Shown here: in pieces, positions 37,607 to 49,100 of the stretch
Position numbering within the stretch: position 1 is the first letter of the stretch
Layout: the number at the start of each line of letters is the position of its first letter
NCBI GenBank assembly: GCA_964007475.1
Contig: OZ023273.1
Span: forward strand, 132,178,732-132,242,731
DNA: 64,000 nt
From: Hybos culiciformis
Taxonomy: Eukaryota > Arthropoda > Insecta > Diptera > Hybotidae
Direction of reading: 5' to 3'
Notes under the pieces: generated by a model
Told to the model about the DNA's origin: nothing
Databases searched by the model: none
Seen by the model: only the letters and a program-made list of their open reading frames with translations
Translations under genes and position numbers: made by a program

Positions 37607-40600
37607 GTAAGTAATTATTTTAAATAATAATATTTTTTTTTTCATCTTCGCAAAATTATTATTATAGATATAAATTTCAATTCAAAAATTTATAATGGAA
37701 ATATACCTTTTTTGATTTTTAGTGCAGAATTTTTGTTTAAAATTTTTATTATGTATTTTACTCTATATACATATATACCTATATACGAGTGTCTGTGTGA
37801 ATTATTAAAATCTTATTGAAAGTGCTTCTTTCTTTTTTTAATAGAATTTAATATAAAAAAGATATCAATTTTTATTTTTTCACTTTTGTGTGAAAAAAAA
37901 ATAATTTGTCTGCAGCAATATTGAATTTAATATTAAAAATTTTTTAATCTTATTAAGCATTATTTGACTTTTTTGAATATATTGTGTAAAAATTAAATCT
38001 AGGATAATACAGGGATGTAAAATTAATCTATGATTATCAACTTTTTAAAATTTGAATGAAAATTAGTTTAAAATAAGAAGAGATTAATGAAAAAAACGTA
38101 CATTTTATAACAGTGTCAATGTTAATACTTCACAAAGATATAAACTAGAACATTTTGGCTTATTGACTCTGCCAGAAGAACAATTCTTCTTCAATCACCT
38201 TTAATAGTTTTAGCTTTCCCTGCTCGTTTAGCAGAATTTTTAATTAAATTAAAAGTAACACTTTTAACTACTAACCAGCAACTAAAACTATTAAGTATAG
38301 TCATAGATGTAATTTTTTTGCTGTGAATTTTTTTTTAATTTAAAATAATAATACCGAAAGAGGAGCTAATCGAGAGCTGTTAGTTTACATACTAAAAAAA
38401 TTGTACGAACACGTCTGTGTATAATGTATATTATATTTGTTTATAACAAGTCTATGTAACCATATAAAATGTATGCTTCACTATTAATTATTGTTAAATT
38501 CGTTAAAAATCATAAAATTACAAAACAAGAGTTCTTTCAGTTACCGTTGTGAAGAATTAAACATTTTAATCTCAGAAAATTTTATTCTGATTTCAGTCTT
38601 CGAAACTTTTTCTTCAAAACTTACTTTCAAGTAACTTTTAAGTTTGAATTAAAATGTCAAAAAGAGAAACTTGAATTAAGTCAATGAAATTTGAATTACT
38701 TTTTTCTTGTGTTATTAGAAAATTTGTTTATGAAAGTTATGTAGAAAATTGTACGTGTAAAATGTACAATGTATATTAGACTGGTTCATAAAAAAATATT
38801 TCTTTCCGTCAATGCATCTTCTGAAAGTTTATTTTAATAAACTAAATACTTCCTCCTGGATATTTTTTTACTCATCATGTTATCTGCACAAGGTTAGTTA
38901 TAAGGTTGTCTTTTCAAAATCTGTACACACTTGTATTTTGAAGGGTAGTATTTGGTTTCTTGAGATCAATTTTCATAATTTGATTCGGTGGCAAGAAAAT
39001 CTCGTCATGACCTCAAAAGAAGAACTAGTCTCTTGCACACAATTATTATTGATAAAATAATGATATTAAATTTTTTTGCAAATTAAGTAGAGAACTTAAA
39101 AATATTTCATTATTTTTCTTAATAAATTTTTCCATATAATTGGATGATTTATTTGACGACGAGGACAATATTTTATTGATTTTCTCTATTGAAAATTTAA
39201 ATTTATTTATTAAATAGAAGCAAAAATTTATTATATTAAACAAATTTGTTTTTAACTTAATTATACTACCTAAGGGTGTAGACGACTCCTTTTTGATTTG
39301 ATTTTTTTTGTCAATAATTGAAATCGATAAGAGATTTCATTTAACAAACATATTGAAATTCGTTGAATTGAATATGAATTTTTGAGTGGTAAACATTAGT
39401 GAGACAGAAATGTTAACATATCAAGGTTTGTGATTATGATTTATAATATCAAATTACTGTTTCTAGAGAGATCCATAATTGTTTTTTCTTTATTTTCTCC
39501 AAATTGAATTTTTTTTTAGTGAAACAAGAGTCTATCTAAACCAATTATAACACATACAAAGCAAACTATTCTGTAGCGTTAGTAAAAGTTTCTGACATAA
39601 ATATTATCAATTTATATTTGTTCTGATACTAGACCCAAGAAGACAAATGAAGTCCGAACAACTTTTTATTAGTTTGTCCTTCTAGGAACTAAAAAAAATT
39701 TTTCTCTTTTTTTAGAATTGGTTCATCAATTTTTCTTTGTTCTACATATCGAAGCAATTTGTTTTGTGTATATTTGGACTTTCTCAACTACTGTAACAAA
39801 ATTAAAAATTTAAACCACTCATATTGTAATATAAATTTATAAATTTGTATATAAATATAGATATAAATAAGTATCATATACTTACTTTTTCCAAACATTT
39901 TCAAACAGTTTTCGATTTATATTATAAGTATTATATTTTATCATCAATTTCCAGCAATATCATTTATTATATACATACCAGAATATTAAATGTGGAAAAA
40001 CTTTTGAAAATATTAAATATTTAAATTTTATTTCGGTGTGTGCGGAAATACATATTATTGAAAAATAATTTTGTAAACTATTGTATTGCAAACAACAGAA
40101 ATGTTATCAAATCAAGTACAAGAAAATTTTATATTTTTCCCTTTTTCCGAAAAAAAATATATATATATATTGTATAATATTATATACCTGCTTAAAATCC
40201 AATTTCATGAATAGTATATGTTTTAGCAAACAAAAACCCAGTACATACTTAAACTTAAAGTATTATATTTAGGAATGAGAAAGAAGCAATTAAAAGTCCT
40301 AATAATAATTAAAAATATCTTTAATTTTCAATTTCCATTCCTTTTCTTTTATAGTAATTATGTTGAATTTGGCACTTTAATTAAAACACCTTTTGATTTT
40401 GTCATTAAATTTAATTAAAGTTCTTATTCCAGCATTTATTTAACAAAGGAAAAATGTAGGTATACGAGAATAATTGGAAATCGGAATCAGTTTTCATCAT
40501 GCACAAAAATATATGTTTAATTTTTATTTCAAACTAAAATTTCTGTTCTTTAATTCTTACTAGCATAATAAGTATATAAACTTATAATCCTAAAATTTAA

Positions 40601-40893
40601 ATTATCTCTTAATATCCTTTTGGCTAGAACCACATTGAAATAAACATAACAAAGTCTCAATTACGATTAAAATAATCGTGGATTTCAATCAGCTCCAAAC
40701 AAATACATAAACATTTTGTTACATTTAATGATTATGTGCATAAAAAAGCACATTATAATATAGTATACAGACCATACTATGAAAAAGGAGCCAGTTTTCC
40801 TCCTTTTTTGTTAGTCTGTAATAAGAGTTATATTAGTCTGTTCTAGAGAACCAACATGCTAATTTATCTTCTTTTTTTTCTTTTCATTTTCAG
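37607..40893 (+). other. oaf: oaf intron a (3287 bp)
   Basis: GT-AG intron (GTAAGT ... TTTTCATTTTCAG) joining two phase-0 exons across DFRS/EVKIL. It contains a 255-bp transposon remnant at 38777-39031 and no coding sequence; the small frame at 38812-39060 is that element. Confidence 0.9.
38777..39031. mobile_element. Short non-autonomous relative of the fold-back transposon
   Basis: The left end reads TAGACTGGTTCA, the same tip as the element at 8751. The right end reads GGCAAGAAAATCTCGTCATG then ACCTCAAAAGAAGAACTAGTCT, complementary to the first ~45 bp of that element with few differences. Its left subterminal part (GGTTCATAAAAAAATATTTC ... TTCTGAAAGTT) resembles the complement of the other end of the same element. 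So it carries both distinct ends of the family, in opposite orientation, with almost no interior. I see no clear target-site duplication, which suggests an old copy. It lies inside an oaf intron. Confidence 0.8.
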
Positions 40894-41212
40894 GAAGTGA
40901 AAATTCTTAAAGCTGTAGTTTTAGGTGAAGAAGAACGCGGTCAAAGTCAATATCAAGTTATGTGTTTTGTAACAAAATTTCAAAAAGGTGATTTTATATC
41001 GGCCGATGCAATGGCAAAATTACGTCAAAAAAATCCAAGCACAATTAGAACCCCCGAAGAAGATAAGGGTAAGGAAACTATAACAATGACATCATGGGTG
41101 AATTTGAATCGTTCAATGCCGATTACTAGACATTTATCTGGATTATGTTCAGAAGCTGCAGACTCTACCTATGTGCGCGATATTGATTTAAAAGCATGGG
41201 CAGAATTACCAG
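40894..41212 (+). CDS. oaf: oaf coding exon b
   Basis: The exon encodes 106 residues plus the first base of a split Gly codon, from EVKILKAVVLGEEERGQSQY to LKAWAELPG. It carries the best-conserved OAF blocks: LGEEERGQSQYQVMCFVTKF, AMAKLRQKNP, RTPEEDKG, ITRHLSGLCSEA, and YVRDIDLKAWAELPG. Acceptor CATTTTCAG ends at 40893 and donor GTAAGA starts at 41213. The sequence is intact, and its nearly gap-free agreement with remembered fly OAF is the main evidence that the genome is an insect's, plausibly a dipteran's. Codons favour A/T at third positions, as expected in this genome. The open frame that runs past the donor to 41247 is intronic. Confidence 0.96.
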
Positions 41213-43017
41213 GTAAGAGAATAATTTATTATTTAAAAAAAAAATAAAAAATAAAGGGAAAAATAAATTTATCACAATTTTATATAGAGAGAAAATTTCG
41301 ACAGGAAATGTAATGGAATTTTTAAGAATTTTTCCTTTAACGTAAAAATATATATAATTTATATTGTTTAAGAAAAAAAGATTTCTTTATTTTTATTTGT
41401 TTTTGTAATCTTTCTAAATGAAAATAAATTATTGGATAATTACTGGATATAAAATGAAATTAATGTTGAATTTTCTAAAGTTTATATACAAAAGCTCTAA
41501 ATAATGACAAAAATGTTTATTTTAGAAAAATTAAATATAAATTTATTGTGATAATTCGAAAGAAAATTATATTTTTTTGAGTAAAAAAAAAATAGGTTGC
41601 AAACAAAAATTAGTGAATTTTTCAACTTCTTCTCCATTTACATCGGAAAAATATACCCAATGCTTAAAGTATTGATTTCAATTGCTTCTAAAGCTTTAAT
41701 GTTCTTACGCAAACATCATCCTTGAAAATTATATTTAACAAATTGTTTCGAGTACTTGGAACTGAAAATTCCCTGCGTAAAAAATTTCAAAAACCTCCTT
41801 GAACATTATAGTTCTAAATTTAAACAAATTGTTGACATACAATTAAATTTTTTTAATGGCTTTTAAAAAATATTCTCTATACAAATTTTAATTTTTGTAT
41901 CAAATTCAAATTGAAAAGTTTTCCGCTTAGGTAAAAAAAAAATTGTTTTAAAGTTATTTTTGTCGTCCTTACTTATTGATTGTCGTAATTTAATTTTTAA
42001 CATTTCATAGCATAAGTAACGTCAAAGCTTATTATATATGTAAAGTAAAAAGTTAAGTAAAAAAAGGACGGATATTTATATTATTATTTTTATAATTTAA
42101 AAAACCCAAAAAGGAATATAATATATACCTATTTTTTTTTATCTTTTATTTTTTGGTCTTTTGATAATTTTCTGCGACAAGAGAAGAAGAAAACTGAAAA
42201 AAAAAACATTTTTTCCTAAACATTGTTGCTTGTAAATTTATGTATAATGCAAAATAATGTCATGTTAAGGATTTAAAAATGCGATGAAAAATCTATTTTC
42301 GCTTCATTTAATTCTCTGTCTTCTCTACGGACTGTATGTTAACATGACTTATTTCATTCACTTCTAATATCCCTAATTTATACACAACATATAAAATATT
42401 AAAAAGGATTTCAATTTTTTTTTTATAAAATTAAATTTTTTTTTATATACCGTAGAGTAAGTAAGGTACAATTATTATTGTAAAAAAAAAAATTGTCGAT
42501 AAATCGAATTATCAAAAAAAATATATATACTTAATCCCAATCTAATAAAAAACAAATAATATATACCCACCTACCTACCTATATATTTTCTTTAATCAAA
42601 CTAATTCATTGCTCAAGGATATAAGAAAAAAAAAAATAAAAACCGGAATCTGGAGAGGAAAAAAAAAATGTTTATATTGATTTTCCCTCTAATATTAGAT
42701 TTTTTTTTTTTTATTTTAATGAAATTCCTAAAACAAACATTATACCAATTTACATTTATCAAACTACAAATCTGATTTAATTTATTTACTTTTCCTTTTT
42801 TTCGTTTTTTCGTTTTTTTTTTTTTTCAATATTCTTTTGCCTTCACCTGAATATGCCATCACCAACATCGTCGTCCACATCAATAATGCTGTAACCTTTT
42901 TCCTCTGTTTATTTTGTGAAAAATCAACGGAAACAAAAAAAAAAAATACAAAACAAAAATGAAAATTACCAAAAATAAAAAAATAAACTGATAAACCTGA
43001 AAAATAATGTTCAAAAG
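41213..43017 (+). other. oaf: oaf intron b (1805 bp)
   Basis: GT-AG intron, phase 1 (CCAG|GTAAGA ... TTCAAAAG|GATCG). The acceptor has an unusually poor pyrimidine tract: the last 20 bases are A-rich. The choice is nevertheless fixed by the protein, because using the AG at 43016-43017 restores ELPG-SSISSLES, which matches the family. No other gene is seen inside. Confidence 0.85.
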
Positions 43018-43313
43018 GATCGTCAATATCAAGTTTAGAATCAGCCACCCTAACATTTCCAGATCCATCATCGTCACAATGTAGCGAAGTAAGTAGTTTA
43101 TGGGCACCATGTTTGTGTTCATTAGAAACATGTATAGGTTGGTATCCGTGTGGTTTAAAATATTGTAAAGGTAAAGCAGACACATTGAATGGGCAGCAAC
43201 AACAACAACAGCAACAGCCATCAAATTATCGTTGTGGCATTAAAACATGTAGGAAATGTAGTCAATTTATTTACTATGTTAGAGAAAAACAACAATGTTT
43301 ATGGGATGAATGA
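43018..43313 (+). CDS. oaf: oaf final coding exon, ending in a probably leaky UGA
   Basis: It encodes 97 residues: SSISSLESATLTFPD, then a cysteine-rich region (CSEVSSLWAPCLC, LETCIGWYPCGLKYCKGK), a run of eight Gln (CAA/CAG codons, 43194-43217), and YRCGIKTCRKCSQFIYYV with the terminal QQCLWDE. These ten cysteines and the LWDE ending are hallmarks of OAF proteins and suggest disulphide-bonded, secreted folding. The stop is TGA (43311-43313) followed directly by CGA. The frame starts upstream of the first possible initiation codon because it is an internal exon. The opposed minus-strand frames at 42782-43183 and 42880-43224 are antisense shadows. Confidence 0.95.
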
Positions 43314-43499
43314 CGACAGCAGCAAGAACGTTTAATTAAATTACATAGCAAAACTAGTAGTAGTTCTTTTAATTGTATTTTATTTTTACCATTTGGTTAT
43401 AAAATAATGAAAGATTTTTATTTACAAAAATTTAGTGATAATAAAAAATCAATATGGAATTTAAATGTGCGTAGAAATTTTGATTTTTATAAGAGTTGA
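43314..43499 (+). CDS. oaf: Putative readthrough extension of OAF (61 codons after UGA)
   Basis: Directly after the UGA the same frame stays open for 61 codons and ends at TGA 43497-43499. The translation begins RQQQERLIKLHSKTSSSS, has a hydrophobic patch FNCILFLPFGYKIM, and ends FDFYKS. At about 80% A+T roughly one codon in ten is a stop, so an open run of this length is unlikely by chance (about 0.2%, my rough estimate). UGA followed by C is the context favoured in known animal readthrough. Drosophila oaf is a classical readthrough gene, and I recall its UGA lying between Glu and Arg codons, as here (GAA TGA CGA). Seen: the open frame and context. Inferred: that it is translated. It could also be chance plus 3' UTR. 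Confidence 0.6.
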   Translation, partial: RQQQERLIKLHSKTSSSSFNCILFLPFGYKIMKDFYLQKFSDNKKSIWNLNVRRNFDFYKS

Positions 43500-43700
43500 A
43501 ATTAAATTTTATTGTTTTATTTTTTATTTTATTTTATTTTTTTTTGTATTTCTAATGTATATAATAATATTGTTTTATGTTTTAATATATGAAATTAAAT
43601 TTTAATTTTATTTATATTGTGAATTGTGGGGAAAGAAATTAAATACTATTTATAGGCAGTTGCAGGGAAAATTAGAAAATAAATAAAGTAAAAACACATT
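43500..43700 (+). other. oaf: oaf 3' UTR, approximate
   Basis: T- and A-rich sequence lies between the second in-frame stop and the proposed cleavage region. The real 3' end is not defined by sequence alone. Confidence 0.4.
43678..43687 (+). promoter_or_regulatory. Candidate oaf polyadenylation signal
   Basis: Two overlapping AATAAA hexamers occur at 43678 and 43682. A GT-rich stretch (TTTGTGGTGAC, about 43700-43710) follows at the distance usual for a downstream element. AATAAA is common by chance in this DNA, so the GT-rich follow-up is the main support. Confidence 0.45.
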
Positions 43701-43710
43701 TGTGGTGACA

Positions 43711-44559
43711 AAACAAACACAAAATTGTGCATAATGAAAATTTCTAATTTTATAAAATATATTTATTCATAAAACAAAAAAAAAAATTCGAATAATTAAT
43801 ATAATTCAGGATAAAATTTTTAAAACATTCTTAAAAATATATATAATTTTATTGCAAAATAAATGTAAATAACGAAAATTAAAATAATATTCAACGATTT
43901 ACAAAATATAGGCAATTTTCGAGATATTTTAATATTAGAAATTCGGTCATAGTCGGTTAACGTTTAGTTCTAAAACAAACAACACTGTTTCCGAATGATT
44001 AGAAAATCCAAGAACAATAATCCTTATTGCGACATTTCAAAGTTATGAAAGTTATTAAAATTTTATTAATTTTCTTTATATTTAAAATTTTCAGGAAAAC
44101 TGAAATAATTTTTTGGGAAAATTTCAAAAAAAAAAAAAGGAAGATCTTAACTTTTCTTTTTTTTTCAAAGAAAATTTGACAGATTTTTAAATTATTATTA
44201 AAATTTTGCTTTTTATCTTAAAACTTTTATTTATTTTAAAATTGTCCGCCTATACATTTCGCATCACAATTAATTCAGTTTTTTTTTTTTTATTCCCCCA
44301 CTGCAGGTGTATATAAAACTTTATTTTATTTATTTGTAACCCAATAATAATTTAAATAAAAAGCATTAAAAAAAAAAAAAGGATAAATATAGGATGAAAA
44401 AAAAAAAAGTGGGAACGGGAAGAAAAAAGGTTTTCGGAAATAACATTGAGTGAAAAAATGACGATATAAAAATGTTGAAACATATTTTGAAATTTTATTT
44501 AATGGTTTTTTGATGTAAATTTTTTATTTTTGAATAATTTAGTATTTAGTTTCAACCAC
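43711..44559. other. Non-coding AT-rich DNA downstream of oaf
   Basis: No coding sequence or repeat boundaries were recognised. Confidence 0.5.
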
Positions 44560-46193
44560 CAGGGATGTAAAATAAAAAAAAAAAAAATAAATAAAAAATT
44601 GGAATAGGAAAAAAAATAGAAAGGATTCTATCTATATTTTTCTAGGTTTTTCCTGAACTCAAAGGGTGAAAGCGTTTTTGTGAAAAAATTTCTAAAATTA
44701 AATCAAAATAAAAATAATACAAAAAAAAAAAACTTATTTATTTCCAATGGAAATTAAGAAAAAAAAATTTTTTTTTTAATGCAAATCAAGAAACCTTTTG
44801 GTTTTTGCAAAATAAATTATTAAAATTCTTCCAGTGCTCTTTATTTTTAGATAAATTTCGTATAATTTATTGAAACTTTAATAAAAATATTAAAAAAGTT
44901 ATAAAATCAATTTATTCGTTTTATAAAAATAAAGGTTTCTAATTAAAAAAACATATTTTATCTTTATTTAAAATTAAAGGATTCGGCGATGCTATAAGTT
45001 TAATTAACAACACTGAAAGCTATATTTTTCATTTCATTAATATTTTCTTAACAAATAATGAAATTAAGGATTTCGTTAACGTTTCCCATTTACGTGAAGT
45101 TAAAAAACAACAACTTAAAACTTCTTAAAACGTATTCCTCAAATCTTCTACTTTCAATTACGTTAATAATTTGAGTAAGTTAATAATTAATAATGCTCGA
45201 TAATTATTTAAATTTAGAGCTACATTACACTAATAATAAATTTAAAAAAAAAATATTCAATGTTATAAATCTCTAATATTAAAATTTAAAATACAAAAAT
45301 TAAATTTTAAATAATTCTCAAGGGATAATATCATTAAATAATGGAAATAAAATTTATATTTAATTTGATTTTTAAAACACAATTTTGTTTTTTAGATTTG
45401 CGTACAATATAAAATACTTTATACATGCCATGTGTATATCTTCATAATGTATTTTATATTTTCATGAGGATTTGTTCAAAAATTAATACCTAAATAAAAT
45501 TCTCATATATTATATTTTATCGATTCATAGAATTTGAATTTTGATTAGAATATTTATTTTTATTAAATATAAATAATTAGTTATATATAACATAAATTAC
45601 TTTTTTCTTGCTTCTGGGAGGCAGTTTACGTACCTAATGTACACTGTAAATAAGAGGTGCAGATGAAAAGTTTTCAAAAAACTTACAAAGCAAGTACTTA
45701 TCGTCGGTCGGCGAGGTAAGTCTGTTTTTGGAAATTTTAGAGGAGACACAAAATAATTGCTTAGTTACGATTAACCAATTTCAAAGCGGTATGAATTGAC
45801 GAATATTAGTACATTATCTTAGTTTAAAAAATGTACAAGGTTTGGTTGCAAAAGCTCTTCACGTAAATTTAAAAGTTTTTTTTTTCGATAACAAAAAACA
45901 GTAAAAAATATTTCGAGAGTTTTCATGAGTGTTATTTACGCAGATCAACAAAAAGGTGAGGAAAATTGTAGAAAAACATGTTTTGTAAGCCGACCGATGT
46001 TATACATCACGTTATTTCTCATAATGCAACGCAGTACAATTTAACGTAAAATTTTAAATTGGAATTTAATTGGAAAATATAGTTTTATTTTTCTAATCAT
46101 ATCGAGAGCGAATTATAAATTTTTCAATCATAACTTTTGTACGCCAGCATCACATCCTTGAATGACGAATTCATTATGGTTTCTACATCCCTG
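44560..46193. mobile_element. Candidate TIR element with CAGGGATGTA ends
   Basis: CAGGGATGTA at 44560-44569 faces its exact complement TACATCCCTG at 46184-46193. Adding the flanks, TCAACCA and TGGTTGA are also complementary, apart from a duplicated CCA on the left. The tip CAGGG is hAT-like, but the 8 bases outside each end (TCAACCAC and GTTGAGAA) are not a direct duplication. CAGGGATGTAAAAT also occurs at 38010, so the word belongs to some repeated sequence. The interior (about 45600-46200) is somewhat less AT-rich, with no recognised protein; CGGTCGGC near 45706 and GCCGACCG near 45991 form a further inverted pair. Confidence 0.35.
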
Positions 46194-46199
46194 GTTGAG

Positions 46200-49100
46200 A
46201 ATCTAATTTCATTTAAAATTTTTGTATAAAATACATAATAATAAAAAGAAATTAGAACCCCATAAACTTATATAAAAATAGTTTTCGATGTAAGATAAAA
46301 GGTGTTTAAAAACGATATAGCTCAATAGCTTTTTCGATTTTATATTATTATTCCCCAGAGAACAAACAAAACAAAAAAGGGAAAATACGAATTATATATG
46401 TAAATAAAAAAATTTGTTAACTTTTTGTAAATATAAATGAAAATGCCTATTTTAATAATTAAACTAATACCTAATTGCTAAGAATCTAATGTATAAAGAG
46501 CTTTAGGATACGAACGAAAAAAAAATAAATAGATATACGTACATATATAGTTGTTTACTTCACAAATAAATTTTTTATTTTATTTGATTATATTATTGGA
46601 ATTATATTTTTTTTTTGTCTATTTCATGCCAAAGAAATCACTAGTTATTTGCCATACAATTTCTAAACATGAAATCAATATAATATTGTAATAGTTACAT
46701 AACTACTCTGTTTGTACATATATTACACAATATTGATTTGATAAATTAAAATGATTAAAAAAAATTGTTTATTTTGATTAGACATTGGATAAGAGAATAA
46801 CTAATAAAGCGAATACAAATAGTTCACAAATGAAGGTCTCCAGTAAAATAGAAAATTATTAAAATACTTCTTTTTGTGACTGGCAAACAAACAGGCGCCA
46901 ATCCAATCTAGATTTTGACAAATGAAATATTTTAGTAATAATTTAGCTAAAACTTTTTCAAGCATAATTTCTTTTCTAATAATAGATTAGCAAATCGAGT
47001 CCTGAAGCTTTATTAATTTTATATCTTTATTTACATATTTATGATTACATTATTATATCATTTGCATTTGTAAGTTTAAAAAAAAAAACAATTTCTCATA
47101 TTTACGTAATACTCAAAAATATTTTTATTTATGTAAACAAAAATTTTTTTTTTATATTTTAGATTTATGTAAAAAGTGAATAAAAATAAAATATTATGTA
47201 AATAAAAAAGACTGGAATTTGATGTAAATTAGAAAAAAAAAATTTTTTTCAGAAAACTAAAAAAAAAATATTCATTTTAAATATTATAATTTATAATTAA
47301 AATCACTACCTAAATATTAAATTTTGAACTTTTTTTTCATAATCCTTTTATAATGAAAACAAGAAAAAATGGTAATTATATAAATCAACTTACTTAAATA
47401 TTCTTTATGAAAAAAATAAAATAAAATAAAAATTAAATTTTATTAAAAAATCTTTTAACTAATTTTTATTGCCAAAATAAAACACAAAAAATTATGTGGC
47501 ATATTGCCAAAACTTATTAAATTCACAATTATTGTATTTGTCCCCAAACTGTTGAGCGCCTAAAAGCATTTACCGAAAAACATATTTTACCGCCGATAAC
47601 GAATATTCTTAATATTGAATTTTCCAATAATGAGAACCTTGTTATTATTCCAAATAAATTTGACATTTATTAGAACTTATTTTTTAAAGATGAATTTGAA
47701 TAATTTATATTATACGCAGTACAGATAATTCCAAATAATTACAAAGTATTATTTTTATAGTCTCAATCCTCATATATAAATGTATGAACTTGTGCTCGTC
47801 GCTGTGGTCTTATATTTAAAATACCATATTATATTATTAAAAGAATTATTAATTGTCACAAATTCATAAAGTTTTTATTTGTCTTTTTTTTTTTTTTTTG
47901 AAATTCTTTATTCATAAACTTATTAACCTATTAGTATTTGGGTAAAAATTATTGTGGCCTTAGATTGAAAATAAAAATAAAATAAAAAACCAAAAAAGAA
48001 AAAAAAAACTTACATTTTCTCATATCTATAATTATTTCTGTTGCTGATGGCAAATCTGTCTTTTAAAAGACAATTAAGATTTTTAGTAAATATTTTTTTT
48101 AGTTAAGTATGATGTCATTTTGAAGAAAAAAAAAAAAGAAAGAGCTGCCCTCAACATAAATTTTTCATAAAAAGTTTTTGATTAATGAAGTTGTTTACAG
48201 TGATGTGAGTGTCCTTCAAAAAAACAAAAAAAAAATGTTTTTTTATTTGTCAGCAGTCGATAAAGACATTAATAAGATTTACAAATTTTTTTTTATACAA
48301 GTATAAAATTGTATAGATTCTATGTATTTTAATTTTTTATTAATTTTTTTCTTATAAAACAAAGAATCTAAGCCTTTAATAATGTCATCATTAAACAAAT
48401 TTTTGGAAAAAATTAAAAATTTGGGTGTAGGAGTACGACCGAAGAATGAATATTTTATTTTAATTATAAAAGTGAATGTATCTTTAGAGAATTGAGAAAT
48501 GGAATTATAATATTAAAAATAAGACCCATTCAAAAAGTTTTGTCCTAATTTTTTTGCTCTGCTTTTTAAATCATATTGAAATAAATCGAAAATCTTAGTT
48601 TCCTATGGAATAATGTATATCTATAATTATATAATATCGTACAGAATTAAATTCTGGTCTTAAATAAGCTGGCTTAATTTCGTAAAGTTGATTTTTTATC
48701 TTACTATTATATGGCCCAATTTTTTTTTTGTATTCACAATATTTATTGTTTCTAATTATTAATATTTATAAAAAAAAAAAGAATTCGTTTATTTTGTAAA
48801 AAGATGACAAATAACGAAAATAAACAATAAAAATAACAAAAATTTTTGAAATTAAAGTCGTGCTTGAAACAATAAAATATTAGTCTTTTTTAATAATTCC
48901 GTGAAAATGTTTCGATTTCCAAAAGACCAATAATTCATCAATAATTTTTACAATATGTGTGTATATTAGTAGGAAAATATTAAAATTAATAAAGAAAAAT
49001 AACAAAAGAAAAATTCACAGAACTTTGAACATACATATTAATAAAATAAATTCGTAGTGTAAATAGTTTTTATTTAAAAAAAAAATTTAATTAAGAAAAA

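Noticed and set aside
38812..39060. 82-codon + strand open frame in oaf intron a
   Set aside because: It lies almost entirely within the short transposon relative at 38777-39031 and has no protein-like features.
42782..43224. Two minus-strand open frames of 133 and 114 codons
   Set aside because: They are antisense to the last oaf exon and its intron; the + strand protein is clearly conserved, and the minus translations are Phe/Lys-rich or artefactual His/Ala runs.
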